Source: Bacteroidota bacterium
GTDB taxonomy: Bacteria; Bacteroidota; Bacteroidia; Palsa-965
Direction of reading: 5' to 3'
DNA length: 41,625 bases
Assembly (NCBI GenBank): GCA_013298545.1
Contig: JAAFIA010000040.1
Location: forward strand, 1 to 41,625
The first letter of the stretch is position 1; every line of letters starts with the position of its first letter. This document shows, in pieces, positions 24,488-33,435 of this stretch. Position numbers and translations under genes: made by a program. A model generated the notes under the pieces. It was not told the DNA's origin, did no database searches, and was given only the letters and a program-made list of their open reading frames with translations.

Positions 24488-26439
24488 TGCTGCGTAAGAA
24501 TTTATTTTTTTTCGTTTGTGGTCTTTCTTCCGTAGCCTTTGCACAAAAAGAAGATTTAACCGAGTCGTATGCCAAACGTTATCCGGGTGAGAACTCCGTT
24601 TTTGTTGCCAAAACAGAAAGCCACACGATTAAAATTGAGCGCAACGAGCCTGTCATTTATTCGGAGAACCACGAAGACATTTTGATCCTCAGCGATAAAA
24701 TGTCAACGTACTCCGACCGCAACATTTATTTTTCTTCGTTTACCGAAATCACGCGCATCGATGCGTTCACCCTTTATCCCGACGGAAAAGGGGGCTACAA
24801 AACCGACCGCGCCGAAAAATTGGGCATTACCAATGAGTTTGCTTCCGGCTCGTTTTACGACGATTACCGCGCACAACATGTTGGTTTTGGCAACATCCAA
24901 CGCGGCAGCCGCATGGTGCTCAATTACACCGAAAAATTAAACGAAGCGCGTTTCTTTGGTCGTTTCTTTTTCAACGCCTCCATCCCAACCGAGTATTCCG
25001 AATTTTCGGTACTCGTTCCCAAAGGCGTAAAAATCATTACCAAACTTTTTGGTATTGCCGAAAAAGACTTAACCATCAACCAAACAAAAGTTGGAAACGC
25101 CATCAAATACAGTTGGCGCGCACAGAATCCGAAACGCTACAAAGCCGAAGACGATGGCCCCACCATCAGTTATTTCGCGCCACACATTGTTGTGTACATC
25201 ACCGAATTTACCGACCAGAGCGGCAATGTTGTCAAACTCCTCAATGGTACAGACGGACTTTATGATTGGTATTACAGCATGGTGTCGGGTGTCGGGAAAA
25301 AAGAAAGTCCAAGCCTCCAAAAATTAGTTGACTCGCTTGTGGCTGGCGAAACCGATGAGTTTAAAAAAGTAACCAAGATTTTTTATTGGGTACAAGACAA
25401 CATCAAGTACGTGGCTTTTGAAGACGGTATGGGCGGTTTTGTGCCACGCGAAGCCGCCGACGTTTGCGACCGCCGCTATGGCGATTGCAAAGACATGGGC
25501 AATATTATTGTTACCATGCTCCGCCTCGCCAAAATTCCGGCATACATTACGTGGATTGGTACGCGAAACATCCCATACACGTACGATCAAGTGCCTTCGC
25601 CCATGTCGGACAACCACATGATTGCAACGTATGTCAAAGACAGCACGTATTGGTTTCTCGATGCCACCGGAAAAAATGCACCAATTGGTATGCACACATC
25701 CATGATTCAAGGCAAAGAAGCGTTGCTTGCTTGGAACGACAATGAATACAAAGTAGTGCGTGTTCCCATTATTCCCAAAGAACAAAATACCCGCGTTGAT
25801 TCCGTAATCATGTATGCCGATTTGAGTGCCGAAAACGCTTCTGGTGTTTCGTTATATGGAACAGGATTTTCGACCATTCGTGGGTACGAAAAAATTCACC
25901 TCACCTACCCGCTCGATGCGATGAACGAGCTAGATAAATTGAAGTTTTTTGTCAGTTATTTGGAGAAAGGAAACAATACGTTTGGCGTTGATTCTTTGCA
26001 TTACTTCAATTTGTATGATCGTTCTAAAAACTTAGAAATCGATTACACCTTTCGCATTGACGATTATGTGCGGCGCAATGGCAATGAAATGTATGTCAAT
26101 TTCAACATCGACAAATCATTTCAAAACCGCTTGCTCGATACCGAAAAACGACAAGCTCCACTCGAAATAGATTACCTCAACACCGAGCGTCATGTAACCG
26201 TCATGCAAATACCAGCGGGTTGGACCGTTGGGTATATGCCGCCCAACGCATCGTATAACGGAACTGATTTTGGTTTTACCATTTCGTACAAACAAGTTGG
26301 CGATCGTATTTACTGCGAACGCACCATTTACATCAATACGCTTTTGGTGAAGCCAGAGCAATTTGAAACGTGGAATAAATTCATCAAACTTTTAGGCAAA
26401 GCCTATACCGAAACGGTTATCATTAAGAAAAAAGTATAA
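24487..26439 (+). CDS. Exported DUF3857/transglutaminase-like protein, intact triad
   Basis: A 650-residue protein with signal peptide (NLFFFVCGLSSVAFAQ). Residues about 40-250 are the DUF3857 beta domain (RNEPVIYSENHEDILILSDK, GSRMVLNYTEKLNEARFFGR). A transglutaminase-like core follows at about 280-400 with the full triad: C334 in RYGDCKDMG, H377 in SDNHMIA and D392 in WFLDATGK. The C-terminal 230 residues are beta-rich (DUF2569-like or similar; not identified). The fold can act as a cysteine protease, amidase or cross-linker; the substrate is unknown. The start ATG 24487 overlaps the stop of the MORN gene, giving tight coupling, and removes the nine-residue extension read from a further upstream ATG in the open frame. 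Confidence 0.88.
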   Translation: MLRKNLFFFVCGLSSVAFAQKEDLTESYAKRYPGENSVFVAKTESHTIKIERNEPVIYSENHEDILILSDKMSTYSDRNIYFSSFTEITRIDAFTLYPDGKGGYKTDRAEKLGITNEFASGSFYDDYRAQHVGFGNIQRGSRMVLNYTEKLNEARFFGRFFFNASIPTEYSEFSVLVPKGVKIITKLFGIAEKDLTINQTKVGNAIKYSWRAQNPKRYKAEDDGPTISYFAPHIVVYITEFTDQSGNVVKLLNGTDGLYDWYYSMVSGVGKKESPSLQKLVDSLVAGETDEFKKVTKIFYWVQDNIKYVAFEDGMGGFVPREAADVCDRRYGDCKDMGNIIVTMLRLAKIPAYITWIGTRNIPYTYDQVPSPMSDNHMIATYVKDSTYWFLDATGKNAPIGMHTSMIQGKEALLAWNDNEYKVVRVPIIPKEQNTRVDSVIMYADLSAENASGVSLYGTGFSTIRGYEKIHLTYPLDAMNELDKLKFFVSYLEKGNNTFGVDSLHYFNLYDRSKNLEIDYTFRIDDYVRRNGNEMYVNFNIDKSFQNRLLDTEKRQAPLEIDYLNTERHVTVMQIPAGWTVGYMPPNASYNGTDFGFTISYKQVGDRIYCERTIYINTLLVKPEQFETWNKFIKLLGKAYTETVIIKKKV

Positions 26440-26462
26440 TTCATCCGTATTCTCCCTTGACT

Positions 26463-28451
26463 ATGTCCTTTTCTAAAAAAATATTTCTTCTGCTTGCTTT
26501 GGTGAGCGCGTCTTTTCTTCAAGCGCAAACACGTGCGGCTATACCCGAATACAAAAAATACGATTGGGAAGAAGAACCCAAACGCGATAGCCTTTCTGCC
26601 GAAGAAGAAAAGCAAGGTGCGGTTATCATCAAAGACAAACGCCTCGTAGAATACTATTTTGAAACGGCAGAAAACATTGTCATTTTTTCTACGCGCCACA
26701 TGGTTGTGCGCGTCAATACCGATGCGGCCATTGAACAATACAACAAAGTCTATATTCCCATGACCAACGTATTGGGAACCGTCAACATTCAAGCGCGCAC
26801 CATTTCTAAAAGCGGAAAAATCACCAACCTTCCCGAATCGGCCATCAAAGAAGTACCCAATTACGAAGATCGCGGCCCTTACAAAATTTTCGCACTCGAA
26901 GGTCTTGAAGTAGGCGGGCAATTGGAATACCTCTATACCTTAAAAAAAACATTTACACGCTACAGTTCCGAATCATTTCGCAGCGAATTTAATTACCGCA
27001 AAATTGAATTCAGTTTGTTTGCACCTTCGCATTTGGCGTTTGAAGTTAAGGGCTACAATGGATTGCCCGAAGCCAAAGAAGATGACGACAACGACACGAA
27101 GTTCGAGATCAACCTCAATGCCGAAAGCATCAAAGGATTTGAATCGGAGAAATACTCCAATGGCGACGCTGCTTATCCTAAAATTTTGTACGTCTGGCGT
27201 TACAATACGTCTAGTTCAAAATCAACGCGCTTACACACATGGAAAAATGCCGCCGATCTTTTTTACCAATCGATTTATACCGTTACCTCAAAAGAGAAAC
27301 GCAAAGCACAAGCTTTTTACAAACGCATTGGTGTAAAAACAACCATGAGCGACGAAGAAAAAATACGTCGCATTGAAAGCTATGTTAAAAACAACATCAT
27401 TGTTCGCGAAGAATTTGTTGGCGATCAGTTTGTAAAAATCGACGGTATTGTAAAAACGCGTTATGCCAACGAAACGGGTGTGATGCGTTTGTACAATTTA
27501 CTTTTTGAATTTGCCGGAATCAAACGCGAAATTGTACTCACCAGCGACCGCTTTGATCGGCCTTTTGATGGCGATTTTGAAACCTATTCCTATTTGCAAC
27601 ACTTTTTATATTATTTCCCCACCACCGGAAAATTCATTGCTCCAGGCGAATTATTTTACCGCTACGGGTACGCACCTGCCGATTGGATGTATCAAGATGG
27701 TTTGTTCATTCGTCCAGTCATTCTCGACGGGTATTCTTCGGGCATAGGTTCTATCAAAAAAATCACTGGACCGGAAGCCCGTCAAAACAGCAATAATTTA
27801 TACGCAAACGTTCGCTTCGATCTCGATCTGGGTGAAAGTAAATTGCATGTCAAACACCAATTTACAGGCTTTTACGCCCTAGGCTACCAACCAATTTACG
27901 CTTACCTCAATCAAGAAAAACAAGATGAATTGGTGCGTGAAATTGCCAAAAATGGCGCAAAAGATGCCGACCCCAAAAACATCACCGTAACGGGTAAAGG
28001 CGGTGAAGACACGCTTTACCAACATCCATTTACCGTAGAAGCCGATTTAACCACAACCAGTTTCTTAGAGAAAGCGGGCGATAAGTACATTTTCAAAATC
28101 GGTGAAATCATTGGGCCACAAGCCGAGCTTTATCAGAAATCGGAGCGACGTACACCGGTTGAATTGTACTATCCACATACCTTTCACCGCGAGCTTGTGT
28201 TTACGGTTCCTGACGGTTATAAAGTAACCAACCTCGAAGCTTTGAAAATTGATATTTTCCGTGCAGAGAATGATCAACGCACACTCGAATTTAAAAGTTC
28301 CTACACACAAGAAGGAAATACGGTAACCGTGATTATTGATGAATTGTACGGCAATACATATTACGACAAATCGGTTTACGAAGACTTCCGAAAAGTCATC
28401 AATGCCTCAGCCGATTTCAATAAAGTAACCTTGTTTTTCGAGAAAATCTAA
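26463..28451 (+). CDS. DUF3857 protein with degenerate transglutaminase domain (pseudoenzyme)
   Basis: A 662-residue paralogue of the preceding protein, also exported (KKIFLLLALVSASFLQAQ). The DUF3857 domain is present (EYYFETAENIVIFSTRHMVVRVNTD-like strands; SKSGKITNLPESAIKEVPNYED). In the region aligned to the catalytic core, RYGDCKD of the neighbour is RYANETG here: the nucleophilic Cys is Glu337, and the expected His and Asp segments read YSYLQHFLYYF and FIAPGELFYRYG without the DNHM and LDATG motifs. It is thus predicted inactive and may bind or regulate its neighbour or substrate. It starts 23 nt after that gene. Start ATG 26463 was preferred to TTG 26457. Confidence 0.82.
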   Translation: MSFSKKIFLLLALVSASFLQAQTRAAIPEYKKYDWEEEPKRDSLSAEEEKQGAVIIKDKRLVEYYFETAENIVIFSTRHMVVRVNTDAAIEQYNKVYIPMTNVLGTVNIQARTISKSGKITNLPESAIKEVPNYEDRGPYKIFALEGLEVGGQLEYLYTLKKTFTRYSSESFRSEFNYRKIEFSLFAPSHLAFEVKGYNGLPEAKEDDDNDTKFEINLNAESIKGFESEKYSNGDAAYPKILYVWRYNTSSSKSTRLHTWKNAADLFYQSIYTVTSKEKRKAQAFYKRIGVKTTMSDEEKIRRIESYVKNNIIVREEFVGDQFVKIDGIVKTRYANETGVMRLYNLLFEFAGIKREIVLTSDRFDRPFDGDFETYSYLQHFLYYFPTTGKFIAPGELFYRYGYAPADWMYQDGLFIRPVILDGYSSGIGSIKKITGPEARQNSNNLYANVRFDLDLGESKLHVKHQFTGFYALGYQPIYAYLNQEKQDELVREIAKNGAKDADPKNITVTGKGGEDTLYQHPFTVEADLTTTSFLEKAGDKYIFKIGEIIGPQAELYQKSERRTPVELYYPHTFHRELVFTVPDGYKVTNLEALKIDIFRAENDQRTLEFKSSYTQEGNTVTVIIDELYGNTYYDKSVYEDFRKVINASADFNKVTLFFEKI

Positions 28452-28466
28452 GCTACACAAACGCGT

Positions 28467-29210
28467 ATGGTAAAATTTGGAAAATGGTTGGGCGGCGGAC
28501 TGGGCTGGGCATTGGGCGGTCCACTAGGCGCGTTGATTGGGTTTGCGGTTGGTTCGGTTTTCGACTCAGCAGAAATTTCGGTATCGCGCAGTACCATCGG
28601 TGAAAATATTGGCTACAATCCGCAAACCGCTGCGGGCGATTTTGCGGCTAGTCTGCTGGCCCTCTCAGCCGCCGTCATGGAAAGCGATGGCAAAGTATTG
28701 CGTTCCGAATTGGATTATGTCAAACGCTTTCTCGTGGTACAGTTTGGCGAAGCCAACGCACAAAAACTCTTGCCTGTTTTAAAAGATTTATTGGCACGCG
28801 ATATTCCCGTTGCCGAAATCTGCAAACAGATTCGCCTCTACATGCCCGAAGCGCAACGCCTGCAATTGTTGCAATACTTATTTGGAATTGCGCAAGCCGA
28901 TGGGCATGTGGATGAACGCGAAGAGAAACTCATTGCTAGTATTGCAAGCAATCTCGGTGTTTCGCAAACCGAATACGAATCCATTCGCGCTGTTTATTGG
29001 CGCGATACGGAAAGCGATTATAAAATTTTGGAGATCCTTCCTACGGCGAGTGATGAGGAAGTGAAGAAAGCGCACCGCAAAATGGTGATGAAATACCATC
29101 CCGATCGCGTGGCTGATTTAGGAGAAGCGGCACAAAAAGCCGCGCATGAACAATTTCAACACATTCAAGAAGCTTTTGAAAACATCCGCAAAACACGCGG
29201 ATTTGCTTAA
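28467..29210 (+). CDS. DjlA-like protein: membrane anchor, TerB and J domain
   Basis: A 247-residue co-chaperone-like protein. The N-terminus is a glycine-zipper membrane segment (GGGLGWALGGPLGALIGFAVG), the middle (about 55-170) is a TerB-like helical domain with the acidic motif SDGKVLRSELDYVKRF and ADGHVDEREEKLI, and the C-terminus (about 178-245) is a J domain with YKILEILPTASDEEVKKAHRKM and the HPD tripeptide in KYHPDRVA. This order is that of DjlA, an inner-membrane DnaK partner. It starts 15 nt after the pseudo-transglutaminase gene, suggesting the same operon, although a cytosolic J domain would not contact the exported proteins directly. Confidence 0.88.
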   Translation: MVKFGKWLGGGLGWALGGPLGALIGFAVGSVFDSAEISVSRSTIGENIGYNPQTAAGDFAASLLALSAAVMESDGKVLRSELDYVKRFLVVQFGEANAQKLLPVLKDLLARDIPVAEICKQIRLYMPEAQRLQLLQYLFGIAQADGHVDEREEKLIASIASNLGVSQTEYESIRAVYWRDTESDYKILEILPTASDEEVKKAHRKMVMKYHPDRVADLGEAAQKAAHEQFQHIQEAFENIRKTRGFA

Positions 29211-29220
29211 TGGATGTGTC

Positions 29221-29243
29221 ATTTGTTTATTTCATAAACAAAT
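29221..29243. terminator. AT-rich palindrome between convergent genes
   Basis: A perfect 10-bp stem ATTTGTTTAT/ATAAACAAAT with a 3-nt loop lies just after the DjlA-like stop and overlaps the 3' end of the convergent small gene. The stem is weak, so a terminator role is only possible. Confidence 0.35.
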
Positions 29244-29439
29244 CAATCCCTTCAATTTCTTCCGCTACCAAATGCTCTACTAAAGAATCATCTGCTGTGG
29301 TTAAAAATTTTCCGGTGTTTGCATGGTGAACAAAGCGAAATGCTTGTTCTGCCTGTTCGTTGCTCTGCAACAACATTCCAAAACGGCGTTGGCCATTTTT
29401 GAAATACACACAGGCTAAATCGGTATTCATTGTCATCAT
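29227..29439 (-). CDS. Small hypothetical protein
   Basis: A 70-residue protein without signal or membrane segment, with TDLACVYFKNGQRRFGMLLQS and EQAFRFVHHANTGKFLTT. Strand-turn-strand composition suggests a small beta domain handling a short modified surface, but no family is recognised. Three in-frame ATGs occur at the start; the first is shown. A GATCTTTG sequence (one mismatch to TAnnTTTG) lies about 17 nt upstream. The open frame with sensible composition in an intergenic region supports a real gene, with moderate confidence. Confidence 0.55.
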   Translation of the reverse strand: MMTMNTDLACVYFKNGQRRFGMLLQSNEQAEQAFRFVHHANTGKFLTTADDSLVEHLVAEEIEGIDLFMK

Positions 29440-29540
29440 TTGTTTTTTTATTGCAACAAAGATCAGCTAGCTGCATGAAGCAAATGTTAAGCGCAAATGA
29501 TGCTTACATGAAAATTAAACGGAACGATACACCCCAAATG

Positions 29541-29570
29541 CAAAACGGAAGCCCCTACGCTTCCGTTTTG
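29541..29570. terminator. Strong symmetric hairpin, probable terminator
   Basis: A perfect 12-bp stem CAAAACGGAAGC/GCTTCCGTTTTG with loop CCCTAC. It has A-rich and T-rich ends on both strands, so it could terminate transcription in either direction; the rhomboid gene is 150 nt away on the minus strand. The rest of 29440-29721 shows no gene. Confidence 0.6.
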
Positions 29571-29721
29571 TTCCAAACCACGCTGTCCTGAAACAGCATT
29601 ACTCCAGAGCGTATAAAAACACCCAGTTATGCTATCAAAACAAACTAATTTCAGAAAAGTTTACAGCAAATCACACTTTTTTTTACACCAAACGATAGAT
29701 CCTTTTTTTAACGCCAATACC

Positions 29722-30759
29722 CTACTCCGATTTCATTTGTGCACCTAGCAAATCGAGTGTTTTCTCTATACGTTGCAAGGAATCAAGCGGAATCGATTCG
29801 CCTACACTCCGGCGGTATTGGAGCTTGTAATACGCACTCGCTGACTGACAAAAGGGATAAAACGAAGCTTTGAAGCGTTTATACGTTTCGGGCTTACCCG
29901 CCTCGAAATGATAGATACAGGAGTCGAAAGCCTGATAAGCGGCCCGAAAATAGTTTTTTTGTGTGTCGTCCAACCGTTCAGATCCAAGTTGAGCCTGTGT
30001 AAAGGCCCGTTCTGAAAATTGCTGAATCGCATCAATGTGTACACGCAAATGATTGGCTTTTTTCGCCGTTTGCTGAAAAAGGAAGAACGAAGCCGCAAGC
30101 ACCACCAATACACCAACACCAATACCCACGTAAATCATTTTCTGGTAACGCTTCCATTGAATCAAATCGTACCAAACGCAATAACCACCGATCATGCCAC
30201 CCAACAAACCACCAATGTGTGCCGCATTGTCAATGCGTCCCATCAAGCCAAATACCAAATTATAACCCACGAAGGCTAACATACTTTTGAGCATCGGTCC
30301 GCGCACATCGGGTTGCAAGAGATTGGTCGTTAGCAGCGCTAAGAAAATTCCGGCCAGGCCAAAAATGGCTCCTGAAGCACCAGCCGCATTCATCATCCCA
30401 TCGTTCCACCAAAGCGAGAGCGCACTGCCACTGATTCCGCACACCAAATACAAAACCGCAAAACGCATCGAACCCAGCAGGTTTTCCAACATTTCGCCCA
30501 AGGAAAGGAGCGCGTACATGTTTAACAACAGGTGAATAATCCCGATGTGAATGAAACAGCCCGTTACCATACGCCACGGCTCACCGTTCAAGGTCAACTC
30601 CCCATAATTCGAACCCCAATTCACAAGCGATTCGCCTGTTGGTTCCATAAAATGAACACCCGTAAGCACCATCACCAACCAGATGCCCACATTCAAAATC
30701 AACAAAATCGGCGTAACGATATAGCCACGGCGAAAAATCAATGCAGCAGGTAAATTCAT
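29722..30759 (-). CDS. Rhomboid-family intramembrane serine protease
   Basis: A 345-residue membrane protease. Six transmembrane helices occupy about residues 15-215. The catalytic pair is visible: S129 in GASGAIFG and H181 in NAAHIGG. The oxyanion side is also present as HIGIIHLLLNMYAL with H76 and N80. Rhomboids cut transmembrane substrates within the membrane. Beyond the core there is a seventh hydrophobic helix (about 208-230) and a 110-residue helical C-terminal tail, probably periplasmic or cytosolic, with conserved Cys-Tyr features (FDSCIYHF). The tail is unidentified. A TAATTTAG near-match to the -7 box ends 6 nt before the ATG. Confidence 0.92.
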   Translation of the reverse strand: MNLPAALIFRRGYIVTPILLILNVGIWLVMVLTGVHFMEPTGESLVNWGSNYGELTLNGEPWRMVTGCFIHIGIIHLLLNMYALLSLGEMLENLLGSMRFAVLYLVCGISGSALSLWWNDGMMNAAGASGAIFGLAGIFLALLTTNLLQPDVRGPMLKSMLAFVGYNLVFGLMGRIDNAAHIGGLLGGMIGGYCVWYDLIQWKRYQKMIYVGIGVGVLVVLAASFFLFQQTAKKANHLRVHIDAIQQFSERAFTQAQLGSERLDDTQKNYFRAAYQAFDSCIYHFEAGKPETYKRFKASFYPFCQSASAYYKLQYRRSVGESIPLDSLQRIEKTLDLLGAQMKSE

Positions 30760-30815
30760 GGCGCTAAATTACGGCCTTGCAAGGATCATTGGTGTTAAAA
30801 AAAATCAATTTAAAA

Positions 30816-31142
30816 TCAGCCCTGCAACAAAGGCGTCTGATCCAACTGCGCTTTGTACTCATCTTCTGAAATTTCATTGCGCAAAAAACGGCCCGTAACG
30901 GCATTCAGCTGCTCCGCTTTTTCAATACGATCGCCATGCAATTCGATACCGCGTTCGCAAACATTGCAGAGCAAATAATGATCGTTTTCATACGGAATGA
31001 CCGGAATAAAAAACAGCGTAAACCAAGTCTTGGCTTTGTGGTAATGCCAATAACCATAATTGTTGCAATTAGGACAGGTAACAGGAAGTGTTGGGCCTTT
31101 ATCGCTATGCGTGCGCTTGCCCCAGCCAAATACGAAAATCAT
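30816..31142 (-). CDS. Zinc-ribbon protein, hypothetical
   Basis: A 108-residue protein beginning MIFVFGWGKRTH, with a zinc site made of CPNC (after LPVT) and CNVC, separated by a hydrophobic stretch AKTWFTLFFIPVIPY that is typical of the zinc-ribbon-15 type small proteins. The C-terminal helix (LNAVTGRFLRNEISEDEYKAQL) resembles a short SHOCT-like helical motif with its I-S-x-x-E-Y pattern. The hydrophobic part may dip into the membrane. Function unknown. The spacing to neighbouring genes suggests a monocistronic unit. Confidence 0.75.
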   Translation of the reverse strand: MIFVFGWGKRTHSDKGPTLPVTCPNCNNYGYWHYHKAKTWFTLFFIPVIPYENDHYLLCNVCERGIELHGDRIEKAEQLNAVTGRFLRNEISEDEYKAQLDQTPLLQG

Positions 31143-31190
31143 GAAACAAAGGGTTTAGGGTTGAGCCTGCAAGATATTTACTTTTTATAA

Positions 31191-31227
31191 ATAAAAAAAC
31201 AGCCGAGGAATTCCCCCACGGCTGTTT
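31191..31227 (-). terminator. Rho-independent terminator after the DUF2147 gene
   Basis: Stem AAACAGCCG/CGGCTGTTT (31197-31205 with 31219-31227), followed on the minus strand by a run of seven T residues. It lies about 20 nt past the stop codon of the DUF2147 gene. Confidence 0.8.
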
Positions 31228-31245
31228 CATAAAATCTAGTGCAAC

Positions 31246-31683
31246 TTATTTCACCCGATCCCAACTCGTTGTACGACCAAGTAGTGTAATACCCATATAG
31301 CCCGTCAATTCCATTTGGTCAATTGTTTTGAGTTTGCAAGTCAGGCTATATGTATTGCCCGTTTTAGGATCATAGATTTCGCCATCGCTCCATTCCTGAT
31401 CGTCGGCATCCCAAACCAAATCTTTCATGATTTCCATGTTCAAGATTGGGCGCGAACGTTTTGTTTTATCGCTATTTTTCTTATCCAGTTTGGGTTTTCC
31501 GGTTTCAGGATCATTTGGTTCTTTGAGCCAAATCAACATGCCGTAATACTTACCTCCAGACGCGTAAATTTTAATTTTCCCGTCTTTATCGGCACTCATC
31601 CATGTTCCGGTGAGCGAATCTGCGGTATAAGTTGTCGTTGCTAGTGTGAACGAACAAACGAGAAATAGAAGAAGTCGTGTCAT
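31246..31683 (-). CDS. DUF2147 family exported protein
   Basis: A 145-residue exported protein with an N-terminal signal (LLLFLVCSFTLATTTYTA) and one DUF2147 domain. Characteristic pieces are GTWMSADKDGKIKIY, GKYYGMLIWLKEPND, GKPKLDKKNSDKTKRSRPIL, WSDGEIYDPKTGNTYS and a C-terminal LTGYMGITLLGRTTSWDRV. This small beta-barrel-like (lipocalin-resembling) domain is common in Bacteroidota and Proteobacteria; its role is not known. The gene ends in a strong terminator and appears monocistronic. Confidence 0.88.
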   Translation of the reverse strand: MTRLLLFLVCSFTLATTTYTADSLTGTWMSADKDGKIKIYASGGKYYGMLIWLKEPNDPETGKPKLDKKNSDKTKRSRPILNMEIMKDLVWDADDQEWSDGEIYDPKTGNTYSLTCKLKTIDQMELTGYMGITLLGRTTSWDRVK

Positions 31684-31720
31684 AGGAATAGAAGTGTGTT
31701 TTGCTTAAACAGGCTCTAAA

Positions 31721-32824
31721 TTAAAAAGTTTTTTCTGCTTTTAAACGATCAACCCGTTTTTGCCGAATTTGTTCGATCGGGTTGACGACAAACCGAACCA
31801 ATAACCAAGCCAAAATTAAAGAAATGCTAACCGCCACAAACCCATACCACGCGTTGTGAATACCAATAAAATGTTTGTACAACAGCCCAATCACAAACAA
31901 ATGCACACAATACAAAGGGTACGACAATTCGCCCAAATTACGATCCCAACTTAAATTCCTTGACCAATGGAATAAAAAGGGCATCGAAAACGCAAAGAAT
32001 GGATAAAAATACCACGGACGAATCAATTCGGGAATAAACATAAGCATGGGATAAACCACCATCAAACTCACCACAAAAACGAGCAAAGATGGCCCAAGCC
32101 ATTTCGGGAAAACCTGATCGCGAATTTGAACATACACCTGATACATCAAACTTCCCGATAAAAAGACCGCAATCTCAAACGGAAAAAAACGATACGACCA
32201 AGGATCGTACATTGGCCAATACTGACGAGCAATCAAATAACGCAACACAAATAAAACCGCCACAATGCCCAACTGCCATTTCCAGTTTCGGCGCACCAAC
32301 AACGGCGCAATGCAATAAAACGACAATTCAACACCTACCGACCAAATCTGCGGCACGAGTAAAAAATTCATGACAAACGGATTGTTTAAATATGGATTAC
32401 GCGTAAAAAAAAGAGTGCCCGTCGTTTTATCATACCCTTCAAAAAAAGCCCAGTCGCTACAAATCATCGTCAAGTTTGAAAAACCCAGCCGCACACTCGT
32501 CCACACACTCATCTGTTCATGATAACTCACCCACCGCGACGAACTATAAGCATTGTGCCAACCATACCAACCCACAATACCAATCCCAACCGTCAACAGA
32601 AGGACCACGAGGTAAACCGGATATAAACGCAGAAACCGATTGGTGATAAACAGTTTAAATGATCCTGCTTTGTACTTTTCATTCAAGATCATGGCAATGA
32701 AAAAACCCGAAATCAAATAAAACGACTGCACCGAAACTTGTCCACCCGTCAGCCGCACACCCAAAATTGGGTACGAATGATAGATCACCACCGCAATGGC
32801 CAGCAGCAAACGAATGGTTCCCAT
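31721..32824 (-). CDS. Acyltransferase family 3 (OafA/YrhL-like) membrane protein
   Basis: A 367-residue integral membrane O-acyltransferase. The N-terminus carries the family motif IRLLLAIAVVIYHSYPI with the catalytic-type His, followed by SVQSFYLISGFFIAMILNEKY and FITNRFLRLYPVYLVVLL. About ten transmembrane segments follow, and the C-terminus ends with the usual RFVVNPIEQIR near the membrane. Members acetylate O-antigens, peptidoglycan, capsules or macrolides; substrate unknown. It starts 8 nt after the stop of the MiaE gene and is likely co-transcribed with it, an odd pairing that may be accidental. Confidence 0.88.
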   Translation of the reverse strand: MGTIRLLLAIAVVIYHSYPILGVRLTGGQVSVQSFYLISGFFIAMILNEKYKAGSFKLFITNRFLRLYPVYLVVLLLTVGIGIVGWYGWHNAYSSSRWVSYHEQMSVWTSVRLGFSNLTMICSDWAFFEGYDKTTGTLFFTRNPYLNNPFVMNFLLVPQIWSVGVELSFYCIAPLLVRRNWKWQLGIVAVLFVLRYLIARQYWPMYDPWSYRFFPFEIAVFLSGSLMYQVYVQIRDQVFPKWLGPSLLVFVVSLMVVYPMLMFIPELIRPWYFYPFFAFSMPFLFHWSRNLSWDRNLGELSYPLYCVHLFVIGLLYKHFIGIHNAWYGFVAVSISLILAWLLVRFVVNPIEQIRQKRVDRLKAEKTF

Positions 32825-32832
32825 CGAATGAT

Positions 32833-33417
32833 TTAGCCGTGAATACGTTCTGTTTTTCCGTATCGCGCAATGACTTCTGCTTCGTAAGCTAGAAAAGCTT
32901 TCCAGCGCGCATCCACATCAATGCCCTCGCCATACTTACGCGCAAACGAAATGAAGGTCGTATAATGCCCAGCCTCGCTAATCATCAACTCGCGGTAAAA
33001 TGCCGCCAAATCGGGATCCGTAATATTTTCAGAAAGTACCCGAAACCGTTCGCAACTCCGCGCCTCAATCATCGCAGCAAACAATAACCGATCCACCAAT
33101 ACATCCACCCGCGTTTTGCTTGGTGCTTTTAAAAATTCTAATAAATCGTGTACATACTGATCTCTCCGCTCGCGCCCCAACACACCTCCACGCGCCAAAA
33201 TACGTTCGTGCACCATGCCAAAATGCGCCATTTCCTCCTGCGAAATTTTAATCATCTCCGTAACCAAATCCGAATACTCTGGAAAATGAACCATGATCGA
33301 AATCGCATTTGAGGCCGCCTTTTGTTCGCACCACGCATGATCCGTCAAAATCTCATCAATATTACTTTCTACGATATTGACCCAACGCGGATCTGTGGGA
33401 AGTTGTAATCCTAACAT
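32833..33417 (-). CDS. miaE: tRNA-(ms2io6A)-hydroxylase, MiaE family
   Basis: A 194-residue diiron hydroxylase that hydroxylates the isopentenyl group of ms2i6A37 in tRNA. The ferritin-like iron ligands are visible: DHAWCEQKAA near the N-terminus (E-x-x in helix 1), SQEEMAHF (E62, H65), AAMIEARSCERF and MISEAGHYTTF (E-x-x-H). Length fits the shorter MiaE family. The frame opens at a TTG (33438) that lies inside the promoter box TAATTTTG, so ATG 33417 is the start, 18 nt after the box. The substrate tRNA modification enzymes MiaA/MiaB are not in the window. Confidence 0.88.
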   Translation of the reverse strand: MLGLQLPTDPRWVNIVESNIDEILTDHAWCEQKAASNAISIMVHFPEYSDLVTEMIKISQEEMAHFGMVHERILARGGVLGRERRDQYVHDLLEFLKAPSKTRVDVLVDRLLFAAMIEARSCERFRVLSENITDPDLAAFYRELMISEAGHYTTFISFARKYGEGIDVDARWKAFLAYEAEVIARYGKTERIHG

Positions 33418-33435
33418 AGTTGTTGATTTAGTTTG

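Noticed and set aside
31190-31230. Possible small structured RNA upstream of the zinc-ribbon gene
   Set aside because: The hairpin plus T-run on the minus strand right after the DUF2147 stop codon is an ordinary terminator.
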